DNA of 64,000 nt from Athripsodes cinereus (Eukaryota > Arthropoda > Insecta > Trichoptera > Leptoceridae), in NCBI GenBank assembly GCA_947579605.1, contig OX388305.1, forward strand, positions 21,651,542 through 21,715,541. The letters are read 5' to 3'. Under the pieces are notes generated by a model. That model had not been told where the DNA came from, did no database searches, and was given only the letters and a program-made list of their open reading frames with translations. How positions within the stretch are numbered: position 1 is the stretch's first letter; the number at the start of each line of letters is the position of its first letter. This document shows positions 25,908 to 37,700 of this stretch, piece by piece. A program made the position numbers and the translations under genes.

Positions 25908-27510
25908 TATACATATATATATAGATACACACTCAGCTTTATCCAATTCAAAACTCGTTGCTCACGTTAAAATAGTTTAAGACATTCCTGAAATGTATGA
26001 GCAACTTCACGTATAACATCCCGCTAGTATATTACATGTACTTTGTAGAAAGTTCATGGAACATTATGATGATATTAAGTGAGGTAAAGTCATCTCATAT
26101 AAACAATCTTTGCAAAATTATAAGCGACATTACAAATTGAAGCATTTCATATATACATCTCTCGCGCTTACAAGTTTCACCCAATTTAAATAAAATTTTA
26201 AATTTGCGTAAGTAGGTACTTTATTGTTTTGTACTGTGTATAAGATTTTTTTTATCTAAATTTTTACGCTAGTGTAGTAAGTGAACTATTATCAAATTTT
26301 GTATAACTAATTAATACTGATTCTTTCTCTGAAAAATAATGTGAAGAATGTCATTTTTTGTTTTATACTTTAAGTTTAAATTAAAATCAATTTTGACTTG
26401 ATTTATATTTAATTTTATCATATTTTGGGATACATAATGTGATACATATTAGATTTTAATGTACATCTCTTGATTGCTGCTGGGCTTGCCCCTAGAATCT
26501 TGGAGCAGCTCGGTTGGACTCTCGGAAATACTTTGACACTCTTTAGATTTTCCTGGGTGTTTTGATGTATTAGGTTGGCTTAGACCTGCGGCCGACTCAA
26601 TGAGATGCCTCATCGCTAAATTTTAAATGTCAAATGTCTTATAAACTTTGTTGAAGATAAAACATTATCATGTACAGCGTCCTCGAGGTGCTATGGCACA
26701 AAGATGGCGCTTTAAATACTCTCCGTTTATTTATTACGAATACCTGCTTTTAAGTCAGTGGATTAACTGCGTTAGCTTTTGTACCCAGTTTACTGGGAGT
26801 TATTTATTTTTTATTGTTATACAGAAGATGACATATGTTTACCCACACTCAGATTATTTTTCAATATACATCTAATGCCGAAGATGTGACGATGTAGATA
26901 AAATATGGTTATTGCTTATTCGATTTTCTGATCTTCAAAATCTCTATATTGTATATATTTTCAAAGTTGTCGATGGTACATTCGCCGAACTCTTACGCCA
27001 AACATTCCAGATCCCGATAACCAATCAACATAATAAGGAACGTGAAAATCTAATAAAGAAGAAAATAAATAAATAAATACAAAACTTATTATATCTAGGC
27101 CATTTGACATTAAATTGTTTTAATAGACCATACATGAATTGAAATCTTGAACAGTTGGTATCTACTACCCATAATATTATTATTATTGTTTGATGTGCTC
27201 TTTGAATTGAAGTGTAGATACAATACAATACAAGACAATGTAACCATATAATACGTACCTACCTACTCGTTTTACATATTAGTAGTAATGTTCAATATAA
27301 ATGTACGTACACCATAATAATAATATGTGATGCAATAAAGGACACGAAAGCAATATCGGACACGTGTGTAACAAACGAAGCGAATAAATTGAAACCGACT
27401 CATCCTTGAGATAGTAGTCATCCTGTTGTATAACCATGCAAATAGTATTCAGCAACAAATCGGTCATATATGATCGTTTTCTAATAAATACATTTAAAAA
27501 TAAATAGCCA
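25908..27510. other. AT-rich stretch, no gene seen
   Basis: No gene recognised. A slightly more GC-rich patch at 26460-26600 shows no open frame or repeat match. A family X snippet lies at 26608-26645. Confidence 0.5.
26608..26645 (-). repeat. Possible family X internal snippet
   Basis: GCCTCATCGCTAAATTTTAA followed by ATGTCAAATGTCTTA parallels the antisense core of family X. Too short to be certain. Confidence 0.4.
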
Positions 27511-27553
27511 GATCATTTTAGCAGAACATTTAGGACGTACATGTGTTGAGCAC
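27511..27553 (+). pseudogene. LINE-A 3' end, left half (split by insertion)
   Basis: GATCATTTTAGC, then ACATTTAGGACG and ATGTGTTGAGCAC, match the LINE-A stretch that codes for HLNQILQDGHVLST at 25 kb. The match stops at GCAC (27550-27553) and resumes at GCAC (28605-28608), so the element was cut by the insertion between them. Confidence 0.65.
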
Positions 27554-28604
27554 ACTGAGAAAAATACTCAAAACGAATCATTGGTACGATACTATCAGAT
27601 TAGGACCTGTGGCCCGTTCCACCATCATACTTTTCAACTCTGCATTTTGCACTTTGCAATACGAGAATTCTGCGAAGTGCAAAGCGATCGCGTTCCACGA
27701 AAAAAAATGACCACTTTGCGGCGTCGCCGCCAGTTGCGAGGTCTTTGCAATTGATATTAGCGACACCTAGTAGTAACTAAGTGGTACTACGTTTCGCGCG
27801 TAAGCAATCATATGACAATTTTGACATTTCGTTGCGGTTGTTTGTGTTTTAGATCGTGTTTTTTGAGTAAATTTTTGAAAAAATGAGCCGAAAGGAAACT
27901 ATTAAGAAAAAAATTAGCCGTATTAGAAGTTGTGAAGTAGAAAAAAGATGTTCTCTTTGGGTCTTTTAGTAACATCATCACCAATTCAAAATATTCCAGG
28001 AACTGCGTGTGCAAAATATCTTGGAAATTTATCTTTTTTTTATAATTTCTCACAACTCCGTCTTCCACATCCCTTTCTAATAATATTTTTCGCCACATTG
28101 TATAACAAATTTACTTAAAACACCTATAATATACAACCGTCTACTTTCACAACACAACGAATCGCAAATTTGAAATGTCAAAATATTCTTTTCAATTCGT
28201 TCGCAATGTTGGCAAAGTTTTTTATGAAAAGTAGTAATGGTGGAACAGAACTGCCTATTTACTTTGCAAATGGCGTCTTCTTTTCACTTTGCGCTTTGCA
28301 ACTCCTACTTTGCGAAAAAATGTAATGGTGGAACGGAAACAAGCCGATAAATTGCAAAGTGCAAAATGCAGGGTTGAAAAGTATAATGGTGGAACGGGCC
28401 ACGAGATCGTACAAACGATTCATTGGTATAAATCTATAATATTAACTCTTCGCAAACAAATCATTGGTAAATTTACCAACAACTTGTTTGCGAAGAGTTA
28501 ATATTATAGATTCGTACTAATGAATCGTTTGTACGATCTCTGGTCCTAATCTGATAGTACGTACCAATGATTCGTTGTGAAATTTCGTTAGTATTTTTCT
28601 CAGT
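27554..28604. mobile_element. Palindromic foldback element, about 260 bp without its nested guest
   Basis: The ends are ACTGAGAAAAATAC and GTATTTTTCTCAGT. The inverted repeat continues through ACGAATCATTGGTACG, ACTATCAGATTAGGACC and ATCGTACAAACGATTCATT to a centre at TTGGTAAATTTACCAA (28464-28479). Once the guest at 27611-28400 is removed, the arms are about 128 and 133 bp, so almost the whole element is one palindrome. GCAC flanks both sides and is single in the intact LINE-A, consistent with a 4-bp target duplication. There is no coding capacity, so it must have been moved by an enzyme encoded elsewhere. The superfamily is undetermined. Confidence 0.8.
27611..28400. mobile_element. PIF/Harbinger-like non-autonomous DNA transposon nested in the foldback
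   Basis: Terminal inverted repeats of about 50 bp begin GGCCCGTTCCACCATCATAC at the left. At the right the reverse complement begins GGCCCGTTCCACCATTATAC. Both continue with TTTTCAAC and CTGCATTTTGCACTTTGCAA. The GGCCCGTTCCAC type of end is reminiscent of PIF/Harbinger elements. I could not see a clean 3-bp target duplication. CTTTGC/GCAAAG motifs cluster next to both ends and may be transposase-binding sites. A minus-strand frame of 96 codons (27808-28098, starting MWRKILLERDVEDGVVRNYK) lies inside. It could be the remnant of a transposase N-terminus, but no catalytic domain is present. Confidence 0.75.
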
Positions 28605-28716
28605 GCACATTGAATCAGAGAGCAAGTATGAGGAATGACAGTGATGGACGCGAAAAGAGTATGCAAGGATAGAAGCCAGTAGTGCTCGATCCTTTCTGCA
28701 TATATTCTAATAATGT
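28605..28716 (+). pseudogene. LINE-A 3' end, right half (split by insertion)
   Basis: GCACATTGAATCAGAGAGCA, ATGAGGAATGACAGTGATGG, GAGTATGCAAGGATAGAAG and GCTCGATCCTTTCTG follow the LINE-A order seen at 25.0-25.1 kb. The reading frame is broken. Together with 27511-27553 this is a single old LINE tail. Confidence 0.7.
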
Positions 28717-31398
28717 ATTAATGTAGGTACTTCCCACTTGGAAAATCTTCTGTATACATAATATTGTTAATTAATTATTTTATCTTAGTAATTAGTATTC
28801 AATGCGGCCCGTATTAATTCAGTTGAGATTAAACTAGTAACGCAGTATTGTTTTCCTTCAATTGTTGAATTTCATACAATTCTCTTATCTTATTTCTACA
28901 TAGAGTTCACTAAAAAGATCCGTGTTGAGAATATCAAAACATTAGAATTCTTCGAAGCTTCCAGATAAGACCAACATTTCAGCTAGGTTACTATGGATCG
29001 ATGAGAGAGAAAAAGTAAAAATCAGAATAAAAAACATACGGTTGTTGGTATAAAGAAAAGCCAAGAGATTATACAATGATTTAGGCTTTGTATTTTCTGT
29101 ATGTATAAATATATTCAAGACGGAGTTCTTTTTGTTATTTATATTATGGCAATCCACCCAAAATTGAGTGATTTGTGGATGCCTTAGTATTTCCGTATAA
29201 AAAGAAGCACTTTTTGTGAATTAATAAAAAAAGGTAAATAAACACGTTACCCATCTCGTTGATTTATTGAAGATGAAAATGTTATCGTAAAAGAGTGTTC
29301 ATTTTTTGCCCTATCGTGCATTTCCCTCATATTTCATACATTATTTTTTTTTATTATGAAACCTGTCAAACCTAATATAAACTAAAATTTTACTCAGACG
29401 TAAAAGAATTATGTGATCCAAACAGGTGCTTGCGTTAGGAGATTGTATAAGCTTTATTGGAAAAACATTTGAAAAAAGATTTTCAGATAACGAATGTATA
29501 GCAAAATAGTTCCATGCCACTTACGGAGGTGATGTGCTATCGTCGATTTTTAATCCGAGTTATCGGAATTTTCACAATAAACGAATTATGCTTATTTTTT
29601 ACCGATACCTGTATTAAAAATTTAAAACGGTTAAAAAATAATATGATAGATAAAGATTCAATATTTTCGATTACAATTCCATAACGAATTTAAAAACAAA
29701 TATTTTCTTCTAAGAGAGATGTCTTTCGTCTTATAAGGACATTGTCAAACTGATTAAAAACTACAACTTTATAGTTTGTACAAGAGAACATTTGTTTTTT
29801 AGTTTCATATTAAAAGTACTTGGTAATGAAATTGTGAGAGCTTTCTTTAACGTACCATGGGAGTCTCAGCAGTTGAATTTTTCATAAGAAAAGTAACTTT
29901 CTGTTTACTTAATTAAAATTAAACACATTTTATTTGCACAAAACCCACGATTTGAACACAGAATGAAACTTAAAGAAATGATATTTGTAAAATCATATAA
30001 ATAAATGGAGTTAGAATTATTTTTCATGTTATATTATGTTTACTCAACAACTTACACCGTTTAGATGAACAGCGATATATTTTTCATGATATGAGTATTT
30101 TTTATTATCGGATACAGTTGACACCTTCTACCTTATCTAATAAACTTCCAATTGTTACCTACATACTGTTTTAACGTAGAGTTCTAATAAATTTCATACA
30201 AGGTAATAATATTTATCAAAAATAATATAATAAAACGTCTACTTCTATTGATTGAATTACATTGTTGATACGCAGGTGGTTTGTCTTATCAAATATTCCA
30301 ACATCAATATTATGAGTTTCCATAAATATAACTGTGTTAAAGTGTTTATTATTTGTTTTATCTTTTAAATGTTACCAATGTCGTATTTGCTGGAAGATTG
30401 TTTTATTCGATAAAAAGATATTTTTAAGGTTATGAATAAAGTAGATGCTTCTAAGATGCCGATCAAAAAGGTAATACACGAGGAAGTGAAGAATGTTATA
30501 GGAGCGAAAACCGTGTATGAGAACAGAAGCATGTGTATGAAGAGCCCAAAATAGTATACTATCGGCTTTTTCTGCAAAATATGCGTTTTGATGATATGAT
30601 GGCATGCATAGTTACAAAAAAATTAATTCATATTCTACTCTCCACCTTATATCTACTAAACAATTTTCAACTATAGTGTAATATTTCAATTGAAATATAT
30701 TTTGGAATAACCTTTCGAAAAGCTTTATTACTCCATGTAAGAGTTTCAGTGTATTTACAAAGGTAAATTTAAGTGAGAAAAGTGTGTTTGTTCTATAAAT
30801 ATATTATTTTTCTTTCCAATAAAGTGAACTAGTTAGTGTCTAATTTAAATATCAACAATTATTTGATTAAAAGTAAACACTGTCATCACAAACGGAAAAC
30901 TAAAACAATATTTCAAAATTTTATATTCTATAAATATTGAATAGATAGTGTTTCACAGAGAAAATTACTTTATGCCAACATTATAAAACAAACGTGTACG
31001 TGTTATTTGTTTAGTTATAAACAAATATATATGTCAGCTTTGAATGTTCATGAGCGTTAGAAATACCAACATCAACAAATAATCTGTCAAACTATACATA
31101 ATATGCAATGTTTGGATGTATATACATACAAAATTGCTAGTCAAATGCGGGCTGACCATCAAAACATGATTCATGAGATATCTGCATTTTGTATTTTCTT
31201 TGTTAATTCATAGGTGGATCGTACCAACATTGAATATAAACGATGCGTGGCAAGTGACATAAATTGAATTCATGTTTCGAATTCAACAATGGAAATTATT
31301 GAATGAAGGTAATGCAAATTAAAATCTATAAGCTAGACACTTGTTTTGTCAGGAAATATTGACAATGCGTTATGAAAGAGGTTGAATTTATTCGTTCA
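28717..31398. other. AT-rich stretch, no gene seen
   Basis: Only short frames. No repeat family recognised. Confidence 0.55.
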
Positions 31399-31480
31399 AC
31401 CCATAAACGGAGTAGCCAGTGGGATGAACTGCATGAAAAAAACCATTCAATTTGTTTTCTTCGTGCCAATGTAGATTAAC
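31399..31480 (-). repeat. Family X 3'-end fragment
   Basis: GGAGTAGCCAGTGGGATGAA, CTGCATG and TTCTTCGTGCCAATGTAG follow the antisense family order. Confidence 0.55.
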
Positions 31481-33009
31481 GAAATTTAGGATAAGTAAAA
31501 TATGGAGTTTTACAGATCAAATCATTACCTGATTGGTAAAAATACATTAGAATATTTGCATTACTTTTATTATCATTTAAAAACTTTTTGTAGTTTACAA
31601 GGTTGTATTTCGCCTAGTATATACCTACCTATTATACGAAAATAAGCATCTTAAGAGACATCGATAGAGGTTATTCATTTGGCAATGAATCTTGTCCCAT
31701 GTAAACAAATTAAAGTAATAAATCAGTTCATTCCTATTATTAAAAAAGGAATAATTGAGTGAAGTAAATGAATGAGAAAATGTATGGTCTCATGTTTGGT
31801 TTATTAATACTTTTATTATATTATTGGTTTTCAAAACATATTTTCCTTACATTAATGTTCATTTGGCGTACCGCATGCGACAAATTACAGCCTAGTTGTC
31901 AAATAATAGTGTATAATAAAAGAGAAAATTAATGCTTCTACAAGTAATGAGCACTGTTAATATAATAATAATACTTTTCATTACTACAACGCATGAAGGA
32001 AAATAAATGAACAATCGAGTTCACTAACCTTAAAATGTAACTACATAAAATAACCACAATATTTATTAAAAAAACATCAGCATTTTTCAGCAGTTGTTGC
32101 AAAAAAATGTTGACAGTATATGAATAATAAAAATAGACAATAAATTAAGTGATCTTTTAAACGTAGATTCGCTTTAAATCTTAGCTTATTTTGATAATAC
32201 TTATTAGTAATACCCACAACTAATAACGAAATCTTCATTACTTAAAAATTCCAGCAAAAAATCTGTTCCATTTTATTTCGGTAAACACAAATATACTAAT
32301 AACTTGCTGATTTGACGAGAAATATGAATGTTTGAATTTTTTTTCCTTGAAGATCTAAATAAGTTGTACCAAAAATATTATATGGAGCTCAGAAGAGCAT
32401 ATTTCAGGCAAAGTCAAAAATTATATTGTAAGTACCTACCTACATCTTAAAATATATCTTAATTAATTAGTTGGAGCACAATCATTATCGAAAATCACAA
32501 TATTTACAAAATACCCCAATACCAAAATATAATTTATTGATGACGAATTATAAACGAACTAGAAACAAGACTATTCTGTTACAATAGATACATATTTGTA
32601 ATGTTTCACTAATCATGTAAATTAGTTTCATTGTTTATTTTGTTTTAGACAAATTTCTTAGTAAAGCTGTAACTAATAGTTTAAGTTTATGACAGTAAAT
32701 TATTGCCTTTAACTAAAGGATTACAATTAAAATAATTTACGAGTATATTATTTTGCTTTACATAATAATATCGATTCGTTTATAAGTACTCAAACATATT
32801 ATATTGTAATTTAGATATTAGCCTAGAACAATAAATAAACGTCGAAAATTCTGGGTTAGGTTTTTTTTACTTTCAATATAATTAGGACAGATGAATTGAT
32901 AATTGGATATTCAAATACAAAAAAAGCGGGAGATGTAATATATTACAGTGACGGCATTCATTGAATATTACACAAATATTTTCATAATTAATTGAAAATC
33001 ACATGTAAA
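31481..33009. other. AT-rich stretch, no gene seen
   Basis: No gene or repeat that I can support. Confidence 0.55.
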
Positions 33010-33137
33010 TAATAATCATCATCATGTCCGTCGGTCCCTCAATTCTGAGGAATGTGACCATCATGCTTCATTCTGTAGATCATCGGTTTCCATTTCGAGC
33101 AATTCTCCGCCATGTGCAAGGCCCTTTGCGGTGATTT
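33010..33137 (-). pseudogene. LINE-E 3' end with (ATG)n tail
   Basis: The minus strand reads RALHMAENCSKWKPMIYRMK then HDGHIPQN and a stop, followed by GGGACCGACGGACATGATG. This pattern (ending in a short W-containing helix, a stop, then a GAT/ATG microsatellite) matches the C-terminus and 3' end of insect LINEs. The fragment is very short but its frame is intact to the stop. Confidence 0.6.
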
Positions 33138-33317
33138 TGTGTGGTGTTTTTAAGTGTTAATAGTAAATATATGTTTAATTGGGAAATTTATTGTACGTTA
33201 AAATTAACATGTTAAGACTTTAAATAATTTTATTATTCTCTGTACATTGGTAACAATATTTCAAATCAATACAAAGTATCAAAAAATATCAGTTAGGTAC
33301 AATTCAACATACAAATA

Positions 33318-33575
33318 GACGACTGGTGTGGCGCGGAGGCTAACGCTTTTGCCTTTGAGTCACGAGGTCTCGGGTTTAATTCCCGGCCAGGGCAAAATGA
33401 AAAATGGCCTTTTTCAAGCCCTTGCCTTGCCCTTGGTTTGGGTGTGACATGTATATTCGATTGTATATATTAAGTGTATCGTCGTGTAAGTACTCATAAT
33501 ACAAGATTTATTTCATAATTTGGGACTAGCTCGGTCTGTGTGAATTGTCTATATATGTTATGTTTTATAAAAGGG
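33318..33575 (+). mobile_element. tRNA-derived SINE
   Basis: The head GACTGGTGTGGCGCGGAGGC carries an A-box-like segment, and GGTCTCGGGTTTAATTCCC (33366-33384) fits a pol III B box. CCGGCCAGGGCAAAATG follows. The body ends with a GGGACTAGCTCGGTCTGTG segment typical of moth SINE tails. The tRNA part cannot form a proper acceptor stem, so it is not a tRNA gene. No target duplication is obvious. Confidence 0.75.
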
Positions 33576-33708
33576 CGAGTTTATCGCAAGAATGCGATGT
33601 CTTCCAACTAACCCGATAATAATATTGTCATGCTTTAAATAATATCAAGTTGTATAACTTATCTTAACTTAAGGGTTCTGTGATACAAGATACAAGCATT
33701 CAAGTGAC

Positions 33709-33935
33709 GTGTACTTGATAGTTGGCCAAAAAGAGCGCTGTTCTTCCGTCCGCAAGGGTTTCGTCGGGCCGGGCGTCCCTTTTTCACAATACATCGTTCC
33801 TATGGCAACGATATCAGAGCGCAGGGAATGTCGTGGGAAGAGGTGACGTGATTGGCACAGATACGCTCTGAATGGAGGAGGTTGGTTTCTGCCCTGTGCT
33901 CCCGAGAGGAGCGTTGAGGGCGATGATGGTTATGG
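33709..33935 (+). pseudogene. LINE-B 3' end
   Basis: Reads DSWPKRALFFRPQGFRRAGR, PFFTIHRSYGNDIRAQGMSW and EEVT, then a stop (TGA where the 57 kb copy has CAA), then LAQIRSEWRRLVSALCSREE. The stop and GATGATGG tail follow. It is nearly identical at DNA level to the copy at 56.8-57.2 kb, so both are fairly recent. It is 5'-truncated within the C-terminal domain. Confidence 0.8.
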
Positions 33936-34334
33936 CACTAGATAGGAAATCAAATATTAAAAAAGAAACGGGATAATCATACATGTCTAGAGAATAAGGT
34001 TTAGGTCACGACACTTGTACGTAGGACAAGTATTTAAACCATCATATAGTTAATTCTATCCAAGTTAACACACTGGAGTATTAGTAAGGGTAAGAAATAA
34101 GGTACAAAAGCCTAGGTATTAAAACGGATGTATTAAATTTTATCATAACCATTAATTGTTGTTGCTATGTCCTATGTTTCAACTTCAAGATAAGTGGCAA
34201 AACAGAGGAAAGGATATCGTAAAATTTGCATACTGCTTCATATAAATAAATATCCACTTGTATAATATTGCCTAATAAATGTTTATCACCTAAACTTAGA
34301 ACCTAATCATCTGAAAGCCATTTAATTATGGAGA

Positions 34335-34535
34335 AGTCACACGTAAATTTTCAAATGTCGTGTAAAAGTTAGGTGTCACGCAACACATTTTAAGATATTT
34401 AATATCTTAAAATAAGACGAGGAATTCTTTCCATCCTGAATGTGAATGCTTAAATGACACGCAGAGGACCACGTGCATGTTTTTTACAAGCAGATGGTTC
34501 ACTGACTACTCCAACTGTGGGAGATGCCGTGATGA
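34335..34535 (+). repeat. Family X dispersed repeat
   Basis: CGTAAATTTTCAAATGTCGT, TTTTAAGATATTTAATATCT, TTCCATCCTGAATGTGAATG, CAGAGGACCACGTGCATG and GTGGGAGATGCCGTGATGAG follow the family order. The extreme 5' end is missing or diverged. Confidence 0.65.
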
Positions 34536-34587
34536 GATGAATGGATATAATATGTAGTACCTAATCGTTACTTGTTTGGGTTTACAG

Positions 34588-34750
34588 ATATCAAATATTC
34601 ATCTCACAGTATAGGTGATCAGAAACTACGGTGGCGGCGACCTGTCCACAGTGTCCACGCAACCACGGCCCCTTACTTCTATAGCAGAAGTTCCTTAATA
34701 CGCGCACGCGTCCACAAGAGGTTTGAGATACTGTACAATGGTGGATATAG
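34588..34750 (+). CDS. Possible isolated internal exon
   Basis: A GC-richer island preceded by CTTGTTTGGGTTTACAG (acceptor-like) and followed by ATAG|GTAGGTATAC (donor-like). One frame is open across all 163 bases. Its product includes KLRWRRPVHSVHATTAPYFY and SRSSLIRARVHKRFEILYNG. The frame enters with two bases of a split codon and leaves with two. I recognise no domain. If real, it is one exon of a gene whose other exons lie outside the window or were missed. A chance open stretch in GC-rich DNA is the main alternative. Confidence 0.33.
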
Positions 34751-34930
34751 GTAGGTATACTATATATGTATAAAATACCACCATAAAGCTACTTTTGTGT
34801 AGGTACGCAATATAATATCTGTAATTTCGAATTAGTTTATAACAAAGAGTAAAAATCTCTCCTTCAAAAACTCAACGCACTGCCTGACACTGGATATTAA
34901 ATTTCTTTTAATTTGGAAAGATGTACTATT

Positions 34931-34993
34931 ACAGCATTATCCATATGTAGGGTAGCCAGCCAACTAATAGCGTGTAATGAACATGCAGATTAT
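34931..34993 (-). repeat. Family X 3'-end fragment
   Basis: CATATGTAGGGTAGCCAGCC followed by GTAATGAACATGCAGAT matches the antisense end block of family X. Confidence 0.55.
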
Positions 34994-35866
34994 CATTATT
35001 GATTTTTTTAAATATATCTATATACTTTATAAATATAAACACGAGATTAGTTTTTAAATAGATAACATTGAGATTTTCAATATAAAGAGTAAAAATAATA
35101 GAGTTAATTAAAACATCAAAACAGTAGTAAGAAGGTACAATATGGACATGAAATTCACATAAAAATAGTAAGAGGACAGACATAAATATTATCCTCCATA
35201 CGTTTTAGGTGTCATTGAAAACTTCATAATATGATAATGTATTCAAACTTGCACACTAGTTAGTTGAAAACAAGATTTGCTTTTTGTATGAGCGAGATTT
35301 GACCCTTCAAATTTGAATATAAACTGAAGAGAAAACATTTAAATTTTCAAATCGTAGGTAGGTACGTAACTCTTGTATTTGAATAATACCAAATTTTAAT
35401 TAAACAAATTAAATCAAAGAGATGGGTGAATAATAAATAATAGTACTGAGAATTCTTATTAAAACTATGTATCATACAAAAAAATATGTGATATATTTTA
35501 TTTTTTCATTTAAACAATACCTATGAGGATTGGAAGTGAATATTTATTTCATAATTTATTGGTGTTATTTCTGTCAATAAATAGAAAAAGTGAATGATTT
35601 ATGGTGAAAGTTTAAAAACTACCTAAAATACCTTGAATAGAAGACGTTTCAAATGTATTACATATACCTTGAATAGAATATAAAACATGTCAAGAGTTGA
35701 AAACATCCTCATTGTAAAAGAAATGTTTGGATTCGTTTATATTTCATCATTTTATTAAATTCCTTGAAGCATCGTAAATAGGTATGTTGTATTGAAGTCA
35801 AAATCGTAAAAGTTAAATATTTAATTAAAATCTTGATATTAAAAGGTTTTCATAAATTTCATGTCA
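34994..35866. other. AT-rich stretch, no gene seen
   Basis: No gene or repeat that I can support. Confidence 0.55.
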
Positions 35867-36308
35867 ACCTTTACTTTATACAAACATTTAAAGAATCTTC
35901 AGAATACTTACCGTAAGTTATTTGTATTAAATTAATGCTTAAGAAGTTTTGAAAAGGTTTTCGAAGAATTTTGATTAACATAAAAGCGGCACAACTCTCT
36001 TTATCAAATTTATTATAAATTTATTTATAAAACGAATGAAATAATACATAGGTGCACGCAATTTTGTCACACAACATATTCGAGTACCTTTACTTTATAC
36101 AAACATTTAAAGAATCTTCAGAATACTTACCGTAAGTTATTTGTATTAAATTAATGCTTAAGAAGTTTTGAAAAGGTTTTCGAAGAATTTTGATTAACAT
36201 AAAAGCGGCACAACTCTCTTTATCAAATTTATTATAAATTTATTTATAAAACGAATGAAATAATACATAGGTGCACGCAATTTTGTCACACAACATATTC
36301 GAGTACCT
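35867..36308. repeat. Exact 219-bp tandem duplication
   Basis: The segment 35867-36085 is followed at once by a copy, 36086-36304, identical at every base I compared, with a further ACCT at the end. The unit starts ACCTTTACTTTATACAAAC and ends ACAACATATTCGAGT. The identity suggests a very recent duplication or an assembly artefact. ACCT at both ends and at the junction would allow slippage or unequal exchange. Confidence 0.95.
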
Positions 36309-37509
36309 ACCTATATTTTTTTATTATTATAAACTACCTATCTAATTTTTATAATAAATTCGGCACGTGCTACTACGCCTTAAATGCTTGTTATTAAATT
36401 CTCAAAGAATATACTGTTTTATATTATTGTTATTTACAAAATACGATTTCAGAAATCTAAAACTGTATAAATTATCCGAGAAAATTAATTTATATTAAAA
36501 AGAACGAACACGACTAATCTAATAATAATACACTACGAACAAATAATAATAATAAAAGCAAACTGAATGATAAGGAAACGGGGAGGGGGCCTTTTCGTAT
36601 ACTGCGAACGAGATAGTGGGGTGAGACGGCCGCTTTCGACACCTGCGATATAAAATCTCAGTTAATCGACATATAAAAGTTCATAACTGTCAATACAACT
36701 GTCAGGTTTGTACATTCACAAATACTTTTTAGTAATACCACTCAGACGTAAAGTTCCCGACAAAGAGTAAGTAAACTATTGTATGACAATAATTTTGCAA
36801 ACTGAAACCAGGTCAATATATTATTATAAAATAGTAAAACTCAGACCCATTTGTGTTTCTTACCTTACTTGTAGGCATGCCGTGGTGTTATAAATGAATG
36901 GATAATATCGTAGTTTTGTAATACAGTGCTTTTATAATTGGAATAAAAAATAAACATATGTGATTAATCAATAAGGTATCTTAATATGAAATAACCAAAG
37001 TCTAGACAAAATATATGCTACTATGTAAGCAAAATAAAAAAAAAACAATATCAAAACAATATGAATCATACGACAAATTTGTGTAAAAAAAAACATAATT
37101 GTTTGTGCTACGTGAAGTAATATGTTTTTTTAAACAATGCCATAACTTTTTCTGAGTAAAGCTGGGTTTTGAAACCCAGTAAAAATAATATAATTAAGTT
37201 ATAAAGAATACCATAACGTAATAACATTTATACAACATTATTGTACTAATCCGTGGGGAGGAAAAATATAATGAAACCCAATTACTCCGCCGTACTTAAA
37301 TAATAAATATACTAAACTGAGAGAATTCAGCGAGTAGCTCACTTCGTGTGGAAGAAACAAAATCTCTTTTCTAATGAATGCGTTTTGGCGCTATTGAACA
37401 ATCTTTAGATCGTCTCAAGAGCGATGATGAAGAAAGTAATGTATGTACGTCGGATGATTATTCGGCGCAGTTTAATAGACCATTCATCTCAAGGGTTCGG
37501 TAAAAAATG
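36309..37509. other. AT-rich stretch, no gene seen
   Basis: No gene recognised. A probable family X end snippet is at 36855-36895 (TTACTTGTAGGCATGCCGTG). Confidence 0.5.
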
Positions 37510-37700
37510 TTGGAAGAGTTATGTCTTTAATTTGCTCTTAAACGTTGTTATTGATTGGTTTTGCGAAGCTCCCCGGAGAGTTGGTTCCAGATGATGGGTC
37601 CTACGACACCAAAAACCCTGCCATAGAAGCAAGACTTGTTTGCTCAATTGATATCGACCAGCACATCGGTGGAAGTCTTTGCTAAGCGTAGGGGTCTATT
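37510..37700 (-). pseudogene. LINE-G C-terminal fragment, frameshifted
   Basis: The minus strand reads KDFHRCAGRYQLSKQV in one frame and, after a shift, CFYGRVFGVVGPIIWNQLSG then ELRKT. A third piece gives TTFKSKLKT. The G..GP..WN.LP-like block followed by a FK..LK helix is the common C-terminal signature of LINE reverse-transcriptase ORFs (CR1/Jockey/L2-like). Stops and shifts show it is dead. The sequence to about 37940 may belong to the same element but gives no readable protein. Confidence 0.65.

Noticed and set aside
33318..33395. Possible tRNA gene (A and B box)
   Set aside because: No acceptor stem can be closed, the anticodon arm is not formed, and a SINE-type tail follows.
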